Origin: Gnetum montanum
Taxonomy: Eukaryota > Streptophyta > Gnetopsida > Gnetales > Gnetaceae
DNA: 64,000 nt
Assembly (NCBI GenBank): GCA_015680685.1
Contig: MNCI01014668.1
Coordinates: 123,288 to 187,287, forward strand
Reading direction: 5' to 3'
Made by a program: the position numbers and the translations under genes. Below the pieces are notes generated by a model, which saw nothing but the letters and a program-made list of their open reading frames with translations, had not been told where the DNA came from and did not search any database. Positions 34,044-44,759 of this stretch are shown one piece after another. Position 1 is the stretch's first letter; every line of letters starts with the position of its first letter.

Positions 34044-36090
34044 ATGTCTCCTTATTCTTACAAGCGTGTCTCACCGCCTAGGTCTGATACAGGGAACAAT
34101 TAGAGGTATAGTACACATGATGAACCACTAGTACGCTAATAGTTTCATGTGGTATATGTTCATCCCAATGAGTATATACCAGACTTCACTCTTATCCTCC
34201 ACTAGGATGAACAACTGCGTTGGCGAGATTTAGAAGGTAACATAGCGTTACCTCTCGATCAGTTCCAAGCATGCTTCTTCGTGCTCTCACACGAATTGGT
34301 ATGTAACACTTATAGGCAGAATACGTTGTGCATAAACACGACTTGAGAGAGTGTCGACCCATGGAGGCAAAATGGCAAAGGGACCTACAATAGGAGAGAC
34401 ATCACAAGTCTATGAAGGGTAAGTGGTCCTAGGATGTCCTACATGAACAAAGTTAAAATGAGGGTGGTGAATCTACCTCAAGAGGTTTCCCACGAAATGA
34501 TGTTTCTCCAGTTGACTTTGGTCAAGGGGTTGTGTATCAGAACCTTTACTCACCCATCCATAATCTAGGTTCTGATACCAACGGACACAAAGGGTCCAAA
34601 AAAGGAACACAAACGCATGATAAAGATAAACATTCTGATCGTAACCACGACCGAGGCCACGACCATCGAAGAGAAGGTAGCAAGCACAGTCATGATACCA
34701 GTTCTCCTTCTTCTTCACCTTCATCCTCTCCTTCAGGATCTGGATGCAATTATAAAGGAAAAGACCTGGAGGATAATGGTGAACGAAATAGAGATCGTAA
34801 ATGAAATAGTTGAGAAAGGGGATGAGGGCATTCTAGAGAAACACACAACAAAAGAAGGGAGAGTAGGGAACAACATAGGCATCATCGACACCATAGATAG
34901 TACGATCACAATGAATCCCTACTCGCTACTCAAAGTATGCTAGATATTACTGAGGCCATTAGAATCCCAGAAAGGCACCAAAAAGATAGTAGGATCAAAA
35001 GATTGGACATGAACAATATCCCACAATTTGAAGGGGGGGTGCAATGTTGATCCTCAAAATCATCTACAAGCATTTTACGATGCATGTGCCTGAAAAAACT
35101 TAAGTTGTTTCCATGGACATTAATCAAAGAAGTAGAAAGGTGGTACCAGTCCTTAGAACCAAAATCCATTTGCCAATAGATTACCATGTTAGAACTNNNN
35201 NNNNNNNNNNNNNNNNNNNNNNNNNNNNNNNNNNNNNNNNNNNNNNNNNNNNNNNNNNNNNNNNNNNNNNNNNNNNNNNNNNNNNNNNNNNNNNNNNNNN
35301 NNNNNNNNNNNNNNNNNNNNNNNNNNNNNNNNNNNNNNNNNNNNNNNNNNNNNNNNNNNNNNNNNNNNNNNNNNNNNNNNNNNNNNNNNNNNNNNNNNNN
35401 NNNNNNNNNNNNNNNNNNNNNNNNNNNNNNNNNNNNNNNNNNNNNNNNNNNNNNNNNNNNNNNNNNNNNNNNNNNNNNNNNNNNNNNNNNNNNNNNNNNN
35501 NNNNNNNNNNNNNNNNNNNNNNNNNNNNNNNNNNNNNNNNNNNNNNNNNNNNNNNNNNNNNNNNNNNNNNNNNNNNNNNNNNNNNNNNNNNNNNNNNNNN
35601 NNNNNNNNNNNNNNNNNNNNNNNNNNNNNNNNNNNNNNNNNNNNNNNNNNNNNNNNNNNNNNNNNNNNNNNNNNNAAGGTAACCCAAGGCAGTTCCACCA
35701 ACCCTTGATGTATTATCCAAGTGGAACTCCACAACAACCAAATGAGTAGTATCAATAGTGGCAGTACCAACAATCATGGGGAATGTCACCACCACGTCAA
35801 CAGTACCCTTACCGTCAACCTGACCCATATGGATACTACGTGCAGTAGCCAATCTCTCCATGTGACTCTACTGGTCACGTCACTTCTCGACCTCACTACG
35901 AAGCCCATGAGTATTATAGAACTCCTTCTCCTAGGGGTGATGTTCCATAAATATACCATCCTTCTCATTCGGCTACATCTCTTCCACCCTTAACTCCATT
36001 ACCACCTGCTCCAGCTATGCAGGGTGAGATCCCTGCCTAGTCGAAGCAACGCAATGCAACAAGGACCGATAACTCTTACCCCACTGTTGG
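34044..36090 (+). pseudogene. Element F gag (with sequence gap)
   Basis: Starts MSPYSYKRVSPPRSDTG at 34,044, 120 bp after the primer site. VVYVHPNEYIPDFTLILH near 34,150 and LEGNIALPLDQFQACF match element A gag. A charged H/K/R/D linker (34,590-34,800; HDKDKHSDRNHDRGHDHRRE) leads into a serine-proline run (SSPSSSPSSSPSGS), then a capsid-like part (LDITEAIRIPERHQKDSR, VERWYQSLEPKS). A run of 479 N (35,197-35,675) removes the centre. After the gap comes the Q/P/Y-rich distal segment (NPRQFHQPLMYYPSGTPQQP) as in A. Stops and frame changes are present. Confidence 0.75.
35197..35675. other. Assembly gap (479 N)
   Basis: Unknown sequence. Reading frames reported across it are meaningless. By comparison with element A it should hold the central gag. 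Confidence 0.98.
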
Positions 36091-36091
36091 T

Positions 36092-36994
36092 TTGGACAAC
36101 CATGTAAAGAAGAGACCTTTCTTTAGGATTGACAGTCCAACCAAGTCCTTGCAGTCACAAGCGGCTAACTCTCCAAAGGCCTCACCATCATTTGAAACTT
36201 CAAAACTTCCTTCAAACCAAAGGTCACATTCAACGCACACGGTCATGTTGACGCATGCCATTATCGATTGGATTAAGGCTACCCATCTTGCTAGGAAATT
36301 CTTTGATCTTGGGAGTCCTCTTATATATTTACAAATGACTGGGAATGAACCTTGCAAAGCTCTTTTGGATTCAAGCTCTAGTGTTAACTTAATCTCTCAA
36401 GAAATGTACAAAGCCTGGAACCTGCCTCCACTAAAAAAGAGTAATATTTGTTTAGAGCTGGCTGACCAGTCCATCATTATCCCATTAGGACTAGTGGAGG
36501 ACATTGTTACCACTATTTGTGGATGGTCATATCTAGTTGACTTCCTAGTGATTCAAGTCAACAATGGTAAGGGGGACTTCCCAATAATAATGGGAAGAGC
36601 ATGGCTAAGCATAATTGATGCATGCCTAGGAATACGTGATCTTTCCCTAGAGATGTCAAAGAAAAATATGTTTCAAAAGATTGAGAAGAAGAAAGTTCCA
36701 TGCATCGCATATAGTGACATAGAATATAGTTGCGTGCAGAAGTCCTGGTTTGTACAAAGGGTAACATTTTATGCATGTAACCAGTGTGCACAAGTAACTA
36801 ACATACAAAGATCCCTATATGTAGTAGCCACAAGATATGAAGGCACCCAATGGTTGATAGCTGACCAAGAGAGTAATTCAACTATATGCATGGAACCAAT
36901 TGCAGGTTTAACTTGTGCTTACATCAATAGCATAGACACATTAGAGCAAATTCATCGCCAACTTCCAAGTCTCGACATTGAAAATATCAACTAG
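36092..36994 (+). pseudogene. Element F gag-pol junction and protease
   Basis: An open 300-codon frame: KKRPFFRIDSPTKSLQSQ (as in A), then DWIKATHLARKFFDLGSPL, ALLDSSSSVNLISQEMYKAW, DQSIIIPLGLVEDIVTTICG, FPIIMGRAWLSIIDACLGIR and ATRYEGTQWLIADQESNS. This is the retropepsin-like region. The catalytic D-S-G reads D-S-S, so activity is doubtful. It ends with a stop at 36,994. It is the longest intact frame in the window and shows that F is young compared with B and D. Confidence 0.82.
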
Positions 36995-37700
36995 GGAAAG
37001 TTGGAAATCCCTAACAACTTTAAGCAATAGCCCCTGGAGTGAAAGCCATTGCCCATCGGTATGGAGTATACATTTCTCAAAAATGGAAAATCGGTAATTA
37101 TTAATGCTAAGCTTGCTCCTCAACAAAAAGAGAGACTGCTATAGATGGTGAACAAATGGTCAAAATCCTTTTCTTGGTCATATCTCGAATTAACTAGAAT
37201 AGACCCTAGGATATGCCAACATAGAATTTACACTGACCCCTCCATGAAGCCTCGATGAAAATCGCAGAGGCAATTGAACCCAAAGCTGAAGCAAGTGGTT
37301 AAAGAAGAAATTGAACAACTTCTAAAAGCTAGGTTCATCTACCCCATTGCTGATAGTAAATGAATTAGCCCATTAGTCATCGTGCTCCAAAAGAGAGGTA
37401 ACTGGAGGGTGTGTATAGACTTTAGGGTACTGAACATGGCAACATTCAAAGACCACTTTCCATTGCCATTCGTTGACCAAGTCTTAGAAACCATTGTAGG
37501 GCATCACTACTGTAGTTTTTTGGATGGGTATAGTGGATACAACCAAATTCAAATAGCCCTAGAAGACCAAGCCAAGACTACATTCATGAGTCCTTGGGAG
37601 ACGTTTACATACAAATAGATGTTGTTTGGCTTGTGCAATGATCCTGCAATGTTTCAACATTTCATTCTAAGTATCCTTTAGTAGAAAATAGGGAATGGTA
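36995..37700 (+). pseudogene. Element F reverse transcriptase, N-terminal half only
   Basis: Reads MEYTFLKNGKSVIINAKLA, IDPRICQHRIYTDPSMKPR, IEQLLKARFIYPIADSK, VIVLQKRGNWRVCIDFRVLN, FLDGYSGYNQIQIALEDQ and LFGLCNDPAMFQHFILSIL. These are the fingers and the first catalytic block. Directly after this, at about 37,690, the sequence switches to the integrase finger. The F-M-D-D block, thumb and RNase H, which occupy about 1.1 kb in element A, are absent. Stops at W/Q positions also occur. Confidence 0.82.
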
Positions 37701-38835
37701 TAAAGTTATTATTGGCTAGGAGACAAATCGCCATTAAAATATTGCTTGTAGGATATTATTGGCCTACATTGTTCTAGGATGCTCGTCATTTCATCCGATC
37801 TTGTGAGCATTGCCAATGTGATGGGGGAATGACTGTTAGGATGGAGGGTCCACAACAATGGATTCAACCTTTAGAACCCTTTGACATATGGGGAATTTAT
37901 TTTATGGGGCCTATTACATCAATGTCTAATGGAAAATCCTACATTGTTGTTGTTGTTGACTATTTCACAAAGTGGGCAGAAGCAGCAGCTGTTATGGATT
38001 GTACATCATCTACCACTACATGATTTATTCAACAAAAAATTATAAACAGGTTTTGGTGTGCCTCATGCACTTATTTCAAATAATGTTTCACATTTTACAG
38101 GTGCAACTTTTCAGAAGTTGATGCAACTCTTAGGAGTTGAACACAAATTGACTACACCATACCACCCTTAAGTGAATGGTCAAGCTGAAGTCACCAATAG
38201 GGAGATTACGAAAATATTAACATGAACCATTAGAAAGTATAGGTGAGACTGGAGCACCAAACTGAACAATGCTCTTTGGGCATACTACTCCACATGGAAA
38301 CTCCCTATAGGTTACTCTCCCTATGGGGTAGTGTATGGAAAACTCCCAATGCTTCCTATTCAAGCAGAATTCCATATAATATCTACAGCATATGATCTCA
38401 ACCTTGATCTTAATCTAGTACAAAAAGAACAGTTAATGAACCTTAACCTACTAGATGAGAACTGATTAGTCGCCCTGTCATCTAATGAATTACACAAGGC
38501 TTTTAATAAATGATGTCATGACCTGAAAGTTAGAAAAGTTAAATACCAATTGGGAGATAAGGTTCTTTATTAGAACCCCACACATGTGCCACTACACACT
38601 AAATTTCAAACGCTGTGGGAAGGACCTTATATTATTCATGCAACTTTTCCTTCAGGAGCCATGATGATTTATAAACCTGAGAGCCTGAATAAGAAATTGC
38701 TGGTTAACATCCAACAAACCAAACCTTTCCATGAACCTAGAATAGCTAGTACCAATACTACCTCTATTGGTGGACAACCCTGCTCATTATTTTGGATCTC
38801 CTCCCTCCAACTCAGTCATGGGGGAGAGGGCCACC
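37700..38835 (+). pseudogene. Element F integrase
   Basis: Begins inside the zinc finger (ARRQIAIKILLVGYYWPTLF, DARHFIRSCEHCQ). The core follows: FDIWGIYFMGPITSMSNGKS, in which the first catalytic aspartate (W-G-I-D-F in A) is tyrosine; ISNNVSHFTGATF, in which the second (S-D-N-G) is asparagine; and E in QAEVTNREI. The C-terminal part KVKYQLGDKVLY and FQTLWEGPYIIHATFPSGAM ends in KLLVNIQQTKPFHEPR. With two of three D-D-E residues changed, it cannot be active. Confidence 0.82.
38808..38830 (+). promoter_or_regulatory. Internal polypurine-tract-like site, element F
   Basis: AACTCAGTCATGGGGGAGAG, just after integrase. Same position and sequence type as in element A (26,573-26,592). Confidence 0.5.
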
Positions 38836-38839
38836 AATG

Positions 38840-40715
38840 TTAACCATTCTAAGCCCTTAGCTCTTTTTGTATTTTTATTTTTCACATTTTTGTTTTAAAC
38901 ATTTTTTCATCTTTAGTCATTTTTTTGTTTTATACCATCGCTGAAATTTTTACTATTTCTTTGTTTGATTTACTTTCATTCATCATATAATAAGTGCTCA
39001 CGATGGTGGATTGAATTATAATGATGTTGATTGCTAATGTTTGGTTTTTACCTTTGACTTTCAATGTTGATACTAAGATATGGTTCTTTTGATAAAATAG
39101 GCAATGAGTCCACGTCGTCCATTCATCCATTCAACTCTGTAATCTTCCTTGGCTTTGGAAGTGTACTACCCCTTTTCTAAGTAAACTTATTAATGAATTG
39201 GTGGCTCATTATTATGCAAACCAAGAAAGGACTCAATGGTTGAAAAGGGTATGACTTCAAGGGGATTTGACACACTTATGCTGGCTATTCTCTTAGCTAC
39301 TTAGATGCTTTTCATGGGTTTTCCACCATTCCACTATTGACCAAATATCAGGAAGTCGAATGAATCAAATGAGGATTTGCATGGTGTAGTTCTTACATTA
39401 AAAAAAAAACCTTTTGAGAATTCAAAGCATACCCCTTAGACATAATAAAGAAACATGGGCTGCAAACACTAGTTATGGCACTGGAAAGACATGTTACCCA
39501 TGCTTGAAGTTTCCCTCTAACTAAGGCCCTTTCTCGCTTCCTTCTTCTCTATCTTTCTCTGCTTGGAATGGTGGTGACTTTATGGACATATTGTTGTTGC
39601 TTCATGTGGATGGGTTGGTGACATGTGTTGATGTGAGGTCACTGGATGTGGTTGGTTTGAGTTCAGATTTGGAATGAATTTGATTAAGTCACCTTAACCA
39701 CATAATATACAAGGGACTTTACACAACCTTACTCTTGGGATTCCATTCCATTTTCTCCTCTTCTTCCATTTTCTCCCCATATTTTACCTCATTGTTGATT
39801 TTATGATTAGTCTATGTCTTGGTTAACACATTGTGGTTCTTTGGTAAACTCTTTTGGGTCAGTTCTTAACCATTATTTCCATATGTCATTCCAAGAGCCT
39901 ACAAACTCTTTGGTTTGCAAGTATGTTAGGGTATTAAGGGTATGAGCCTGCTTTGGGGAGGACCCACTAGCATTTCTTTTTGATGCAATTGTTAAGCTCT
40001 TTTCCTTAAACATTGTTTGCAATCAACCATTTCTCATTTCATCCCCATCCATGACATCCATTTTATTGGCTTCACCATTGTTATTTCCCTCATCTTCATT
40101 GTTCCTTTAGTTTTTCCATCCTATCACTACAAGAGGTTTGCTCTTAGTTGGGGGGGCCCTATCACTACAAATTTTTCCATTGAATTACCTATCTCATCCC
40201 TACACCTTGGGTAGTTATTAGTTAAAAACCTCTAACCTAGTATCTGCCATACCCACAACCCAACCAATGTGCTTATATCGAGGCATGGTATCAACTGCAT
40301 TATGGCTTATTTATCCTTGCTAATTCATGACTGTGTTATGTGTGCAGATGGTAATTACACAAATAATGGACTGGGATAGGAGGAAGCACTCAGGATGGAT
40401 TGGAGTGGGAGTAGTTATGAAAGGAACACAATTCATCACATGGCCATGGAGGAACAACGCTGTACAGATTCCTGACATCGACAACAACACACCTCATCTT
40501 CTTTCTTCTCTCTCTCTTCAAGTTGTCAAAAGAGGGTCTGAATGTCATGTATGTACAATGTTTACCACAATGGCTATGAACACCAATGCTGTAATATGTT
40601 TGTCGATCCATTCACTGGGCACTTTGAGTTTGTCATCCCATCTCACCGTCAGTTGTCATTCAGTCAATAATCCCATACCTTCTCAATATTTTGTGAAGAA
40701 CTTAAGGATGAGTTT
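38840..40715. other. Non-coding 3' region of element F, ORF3 absent
   Basis: About 1.9 kb between integrase and the polypurine tract. I see no trace of ORF3 or of a U3-like internal promoter. Parts resemble the pol-ORF3 spacer of A (for example 39,300-39,500 against 26,000-25,800 on the minus strand). The deletion therefore removed the internal promoter and ORF3 together. Confidence 0.6.
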
Positions 40716-40717
40716 TC

Positions 40718-40734
40718 ATTCAGTTATGGGGGTA
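40718..40734 (+). promoter_or_regulatory. Polypurine tract of element F
   Basis: TTCAGTTATGGGGGTA directly before the LTR start TGATGAACC. Confidence 0.72.
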
Positions 40735-41552
40735 TGATGAACCGCGATATCAGATTCGTGATATAGGGTTCATGATATCGGGCATCCGATATCGAGGCCT
40801 GTCTTGTTGCCTATAAATAAGAGGCAGGCGCACTTGGTTTGGCAATAGTTAGTTAGTTAGTCTTAGTTCCTTACCCAAATTCTTACAGTTTCTCCCTCTC
40901 AGAGTTAGAATTATTTCTGAGTGCCCGCAATAGGAGTCATAAAGTGAATGGATCTTTATTTGAGCATTGTGTACCTAAGCACACCTTGTGGTTGGAAAGA
41001 AAGATAAGCTTTGTGATAAATCTTGCAGCATTCAGAATAGCTTATTTAATGTTATTTATAGTTATTTAATGCTTTCCTTAGTTAATTAATGCTCTCTCTC
41101 TCTCTCTCCTTGTTAACTCCCCCAAGTAAGCACACTCAGTACAACCACTTTGAGCATGTGTGGAACACTTGGTAACCTAGGAACGATTAGCATTTGGTAA
41201 TCCCAGTAGTGTTGCACTGGTTCAGGATGTGTACAGCAAGTGGGAATGGATGTTGGTGTTAGGACTAGTTAGAGCATAGTAGATTAGTTAAATTAAATTA
41301 GTTACTTAATTATTTCACTTCTCCCTTTTTAGCACCAGGACATAACCATAAAAAATATATAAAAAATCATATACCTCAAGTTTACTTAACCATACAATCG
41401 TGCCATACAAGTAAGCTTGGGAAGACAATGATTGACTAACCCATCCTTGTTCTGGAAAGGCGCATAAGCACTTAGTCCTTGGAATTCGACTAGATCGTGC
41501 GTGGATGCTCGTATTCGCATGGTTGAACATAAGGATACCTCGTCACTCATCA
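40735..41552 (+). mobile_element. Element F, 3' LTR
   Basis: TGATGAACCGCGATATC ... GTCACTCATCA. The U3 carries four GATAT(C/A)-containing units (CGCGATATCAG, CGTGATATAGG, CATGATATCGG, CCGATATCGAGG) within about 60 bp, then the TATA box GCCTATAAATAAGAGG at about 40,809-40,824. It is followed by the target-site duplication ATGGT and the rest of A's LTR. Confidence 0.88.
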
Positions 41553-41557
41553 ATGGT

Positions 41558-42246
41558 TTTGATGCTTAAAGAGAAATAAAGTAGTTGGACTAACTAATTT
41601 AATTTAACTAATGTCTAACTAGTCCTAACATAAGCATCCGGTCTTACTTTCCACACATGGCTTGAACCCACATATCCATTGCTAGGTGACCAAGCGCTCT
41701 ACTACTGGGTGTACCAAGTGATAACATTGATGGGATTACCAAGTGAATACATGTTATACTCGAAGTGGTTGTACTTATGTGTTTAATCTATCTTGCTCAA
41801 TCGCTTCATTAACTTAATTACTGGAAACATTTAATAAATAATTTAAAGCATTGAATAAATAATTGAAAACATTAAATGCATAAACAAAATATTTAATCTA
41901 TCCAAAGTGCTACAAGGTTTATCAGAAAGCTCATCTTTATTTCTACACACATTGTTGTGCTCAGGTACAACAATGCTTGAATAAAGATCCATATACTCAA
42001 TGACTCATGCTATGGGCACTTAGGAAAAAAATTATAACTTTCAAATAAAAAAAATGCAAGAGCTTTGCTACAACTACAATCTCTATTACCATAAATGTGG
42101 CTGGTAGGCATGTAGTTATAGCTAAAAATCGACACTACGTCGATGGGGCCTTGTCAATGTAGGATATGATGAATCGATGGGGCCTCATCGACGAGGTTGC
42201 ATCGACGAGGCCTCGTAGATGCAACCAACTGAACTGCAACTCATCA
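41558..42246 (-). mobile_element. Element A, 5' LTR, second fragment
   Basis: Continues the LTR from 33,136 (TTTGATGCTTAAAGAGAAAT ... CTCATCA). The U3 motifs (minus strand) between 42,236 and 42,135 are especially regular: ACGAGGCCTCGTCGATG, CTCGTCGATGAGGCCCC, TTGACAAGGCCCCATCGACG. The TATA position is GCTATAACTACATGCC (42,121-42,106). Confidence 0.87.
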
Positions 42247-43725
42247 CCAACCTATAAATACTTTAAATTTGCAAAATCCATCTACACAACCAACCTTTGT
42301 TTCTATACCAGGTGCTATTGTGCCCTTAATAGTAAATAACACTCACACAATGGGATCATCTTCACATCATACGCCTCGTCCATTCTCTCTTGGTTCAATT
42401 CCCCTTTTCTTTGGTATCTTAAGTTCCAATATTCTAGTTGGATAGGCCTACCAAGGACAAACTCTTAGGGATTTATTGAATAAAAGGACATCAATTATAC
42501 CTTCAAGGACCATTAGTTGTTCCATAAGGAAGAGATGTAGAAGTTAAAAAATATTCATTTATTACTTATTTTTAAGGGAACAAATGATGAAGATCTAGCT
42601 ACTCACATTAGAGAATTTGAAACCACATTAGTGATGCTAGCACCTCAAAATGGTGATAGGACTAAAATGATTACTTTTTAATCAAGCTTAAAGGATAAAG
42701 CTGAGTTTTGATTATAAACCCTTAAGACACAAATTAGTTCATTGGATGAATTTAAATATGCTTTTCTCCAAAGATTTCTCTCTATCGATAAATTGTAGTT
42801 GTTAAGAAAATAATTAATGAGATTTATGCAACAAGAAGATAAAGATTATAAGAATACTTTTGATAGGTTAAAGGGGTTGTGTTTGAAGAATCCAAATCAT
42901 GGATTTCTAGCCCATCAACTTATTGAAATCTTTTTAGAAGGCTTATTACCCTACTGTAGGTGGAATGTTGACTTTGCACGTAGTGGAAATATTTTGAATG
43001 TAACACTAGAAGATGGCTAGAGAATTATAGATTCATTATTAGATCAAAGTAAGAGATGGCCAAAACCTAACATTATGTAAGGCATAACCCAACAAATAGA
43101 AAAATTAAATAAAAAAGTAGATGTGTTAACATGTTTGATAAAGAAACAGGCTCATGGAGTCCAAAGTGAAGCATGTAGCATTTGTCGTAGTCCACAACAT
43201 GACTACACCACTTGTGCAGCCTTATTATATTGTCATTAGGAAATGCAAGAATTAGTGAAGGCTTTTCAACAATATAAAAACCAACCAACAATAAATGTTC
43301 TACAAAGACCACTTTACCAACAACAATATCTTGAAAACAACTTCATACCATTTAAGAATCCAACTAATGAACATTTGGATAAACTCATCCAAAGCCTTAC
43401 TTACTTCATTGAAGAAAGTGAACAGTTCATGAGTGAGACAAGATGAAGATTGCAAGACTTAACCAATAATGAATTACCATCCCAACTTGAACTAAATTTG
43501 ACACCCCAAAGAAAAGGGAAGGAACAATTGCATTCTGTTACTACTAGGAGTGGAAAAATAGTTGAACCTAAAACCCAAAAAAGATAAGATTTCAAGAAAT
43601 AGGGACATAAGAAGAAGTCTAGTCTCAAGTAGTAAATGAGGGAGAAAGAGATAAACCAACTAGGGAAAGAGAACAATTGTTACTTTCTAGACAACCAATT
43701 TTACCTCCTTTTCATAAATGACTAT
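42247..43725 (+). pseudogene. Element B gag, capsid and zinc knuckle part
   Basis: Continues the frame broken at 20,449. The retrotransposon gag domain is recognisable at about 42,580-43,020 (EDLATHIREFETTLVMLA, SSLDEFKYAFLQRFLSI, DYKNTFDRLKGLC, LIEIFLEGLLPYCRW). SICRSPQHDYTTC at about 43,180-43,222, preceded by C, gives the C-x2-C-x4-H-x4-C knuckle. A segment follows with KAFQQYKNQP and HLDKLIQSLTYFIEESEQFM (helical), then TTRSGKIV, a common gag-pol junction motif in Athila-type elements. At least eight stops. Element C interrupts it at 43,731. Confidence 0.82.
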
Positions 43726-43730
43726 AAGAG

Positions 43731-44569
43731 TGATGAGTGGCGAGGTACCCCTACACTCAACCATACAAATACAAGCGTTCACGCACGATCCGATCGAACT
43801 CTGCAGATGGACTAGTGGTATCTAGACGGTTACTCGTAGATCGTAGTTCGCTATCTTCCCACCTAGACTAGTACTAGCTTTGTCACATATGGTTTAGTCC
43901 AGAGTGAGGTGTGTGATGTGTTCTTACACTAATGCTACTCCTGGTTATGATGGTAATTAATGTCAACTAAGCTAGGAGAGAGAATGGGAGAGAATCTAAA
44001 CTAGCCTAAGTGCGATGAGCATCCATACACATCTTGGACCTCGTGCATGACTACCACTCAGATTACCAAATGCATGGCCTAGGTATGCTACTGGGTTACC
44101 AAGTAGTCACACTTAAATGCTCGTGATTAAGTTGTACTCATTTCGTGTTACTAGGAGATAAGGGTAGAGAGATATTAATTAAGAAAGTAGTAAATAACAA
44201 TGAAAATTAAATAAATAAATAATTAAGCTAAGTGGATGCTCCAATGATGAAGTAATCTCGATCTTTATTGTCGGTCATGTGCATGTCCAAGTACGTCACA
44301 CTCGAATAAGGATGCCATACAATTACAATCATCACACTACGGGCATGAACTGGGAGAAAAGGGTTGAGAGGAAACTACTTAAAACTTAAAACTTCAAGAC
44401 TTAAAAACTTCTAAAAACTCTCAAAACTGCGTACCAGATCTACCTACCTCTTATTTATAGATGAGGAGACAGGCTGCGATATCGTGTATGCAATATCGTG
44501 TCTAGGCTGCGATATTGCGTACGTGATATCATGGGTGCCATATCATAGCCAACAATTCCTGACTCATTA
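43731..44569 (-). mobile_element. Element C, 3' LTR
   Basis: TGATGAGTGGCGAGGTACCC ... GACTCATTA, collinear with 51,596-52,466. The target-site duplication AAGAG lies at 43,726-43,730 and 52,467-52,471. Minus-strand U3: GATATGGCACCCATGATATC, ACGTACGCAATATCGCAGCC, ACACGATATTGCATACACG and ATATCGCAGCC. The TATA box TCTATAAATAAGAGG follows at about 44,464-44,450. Confidence 0.92.
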
Positions 44570-44590
44570 TACCCCCACGACTAAATGAAA
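44570..44590 (-). promoter_or_regulatory. Polypurine tract of element C
   Basis: The minus strand reads CATTTAGTCGTGGGGGTA next to the LTR. Confidence 0.72.
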
Positions 44591-44759
44591 ACTCGTCCTC
44601 GAGTTAAAGTGAGAACAAGTTGCATTGATTACATAGTGGATAGGTATGAGATTAGTAACTGATGAGAATGGGTTCATGTCACAGTGTGGAATCAGAACAA
44701 AATTGAGACACAACACAGAGAATGCAAAAGAAAATCCTATAGCTACAAAATTGGTGGAA

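Noticed and set aside
35113-35861. Long frames of 187-226 residues on both strands
   Set aside because: They consist almost entirely of the N run.
40017-40737. Plus-strand frames of 65 and 136 residues in the 3' region of F as an ORF3 remnant
   Set aside because: No block of the 3' ORF domain or its conserved tail is recognisable, and there is no acceptor-like site.
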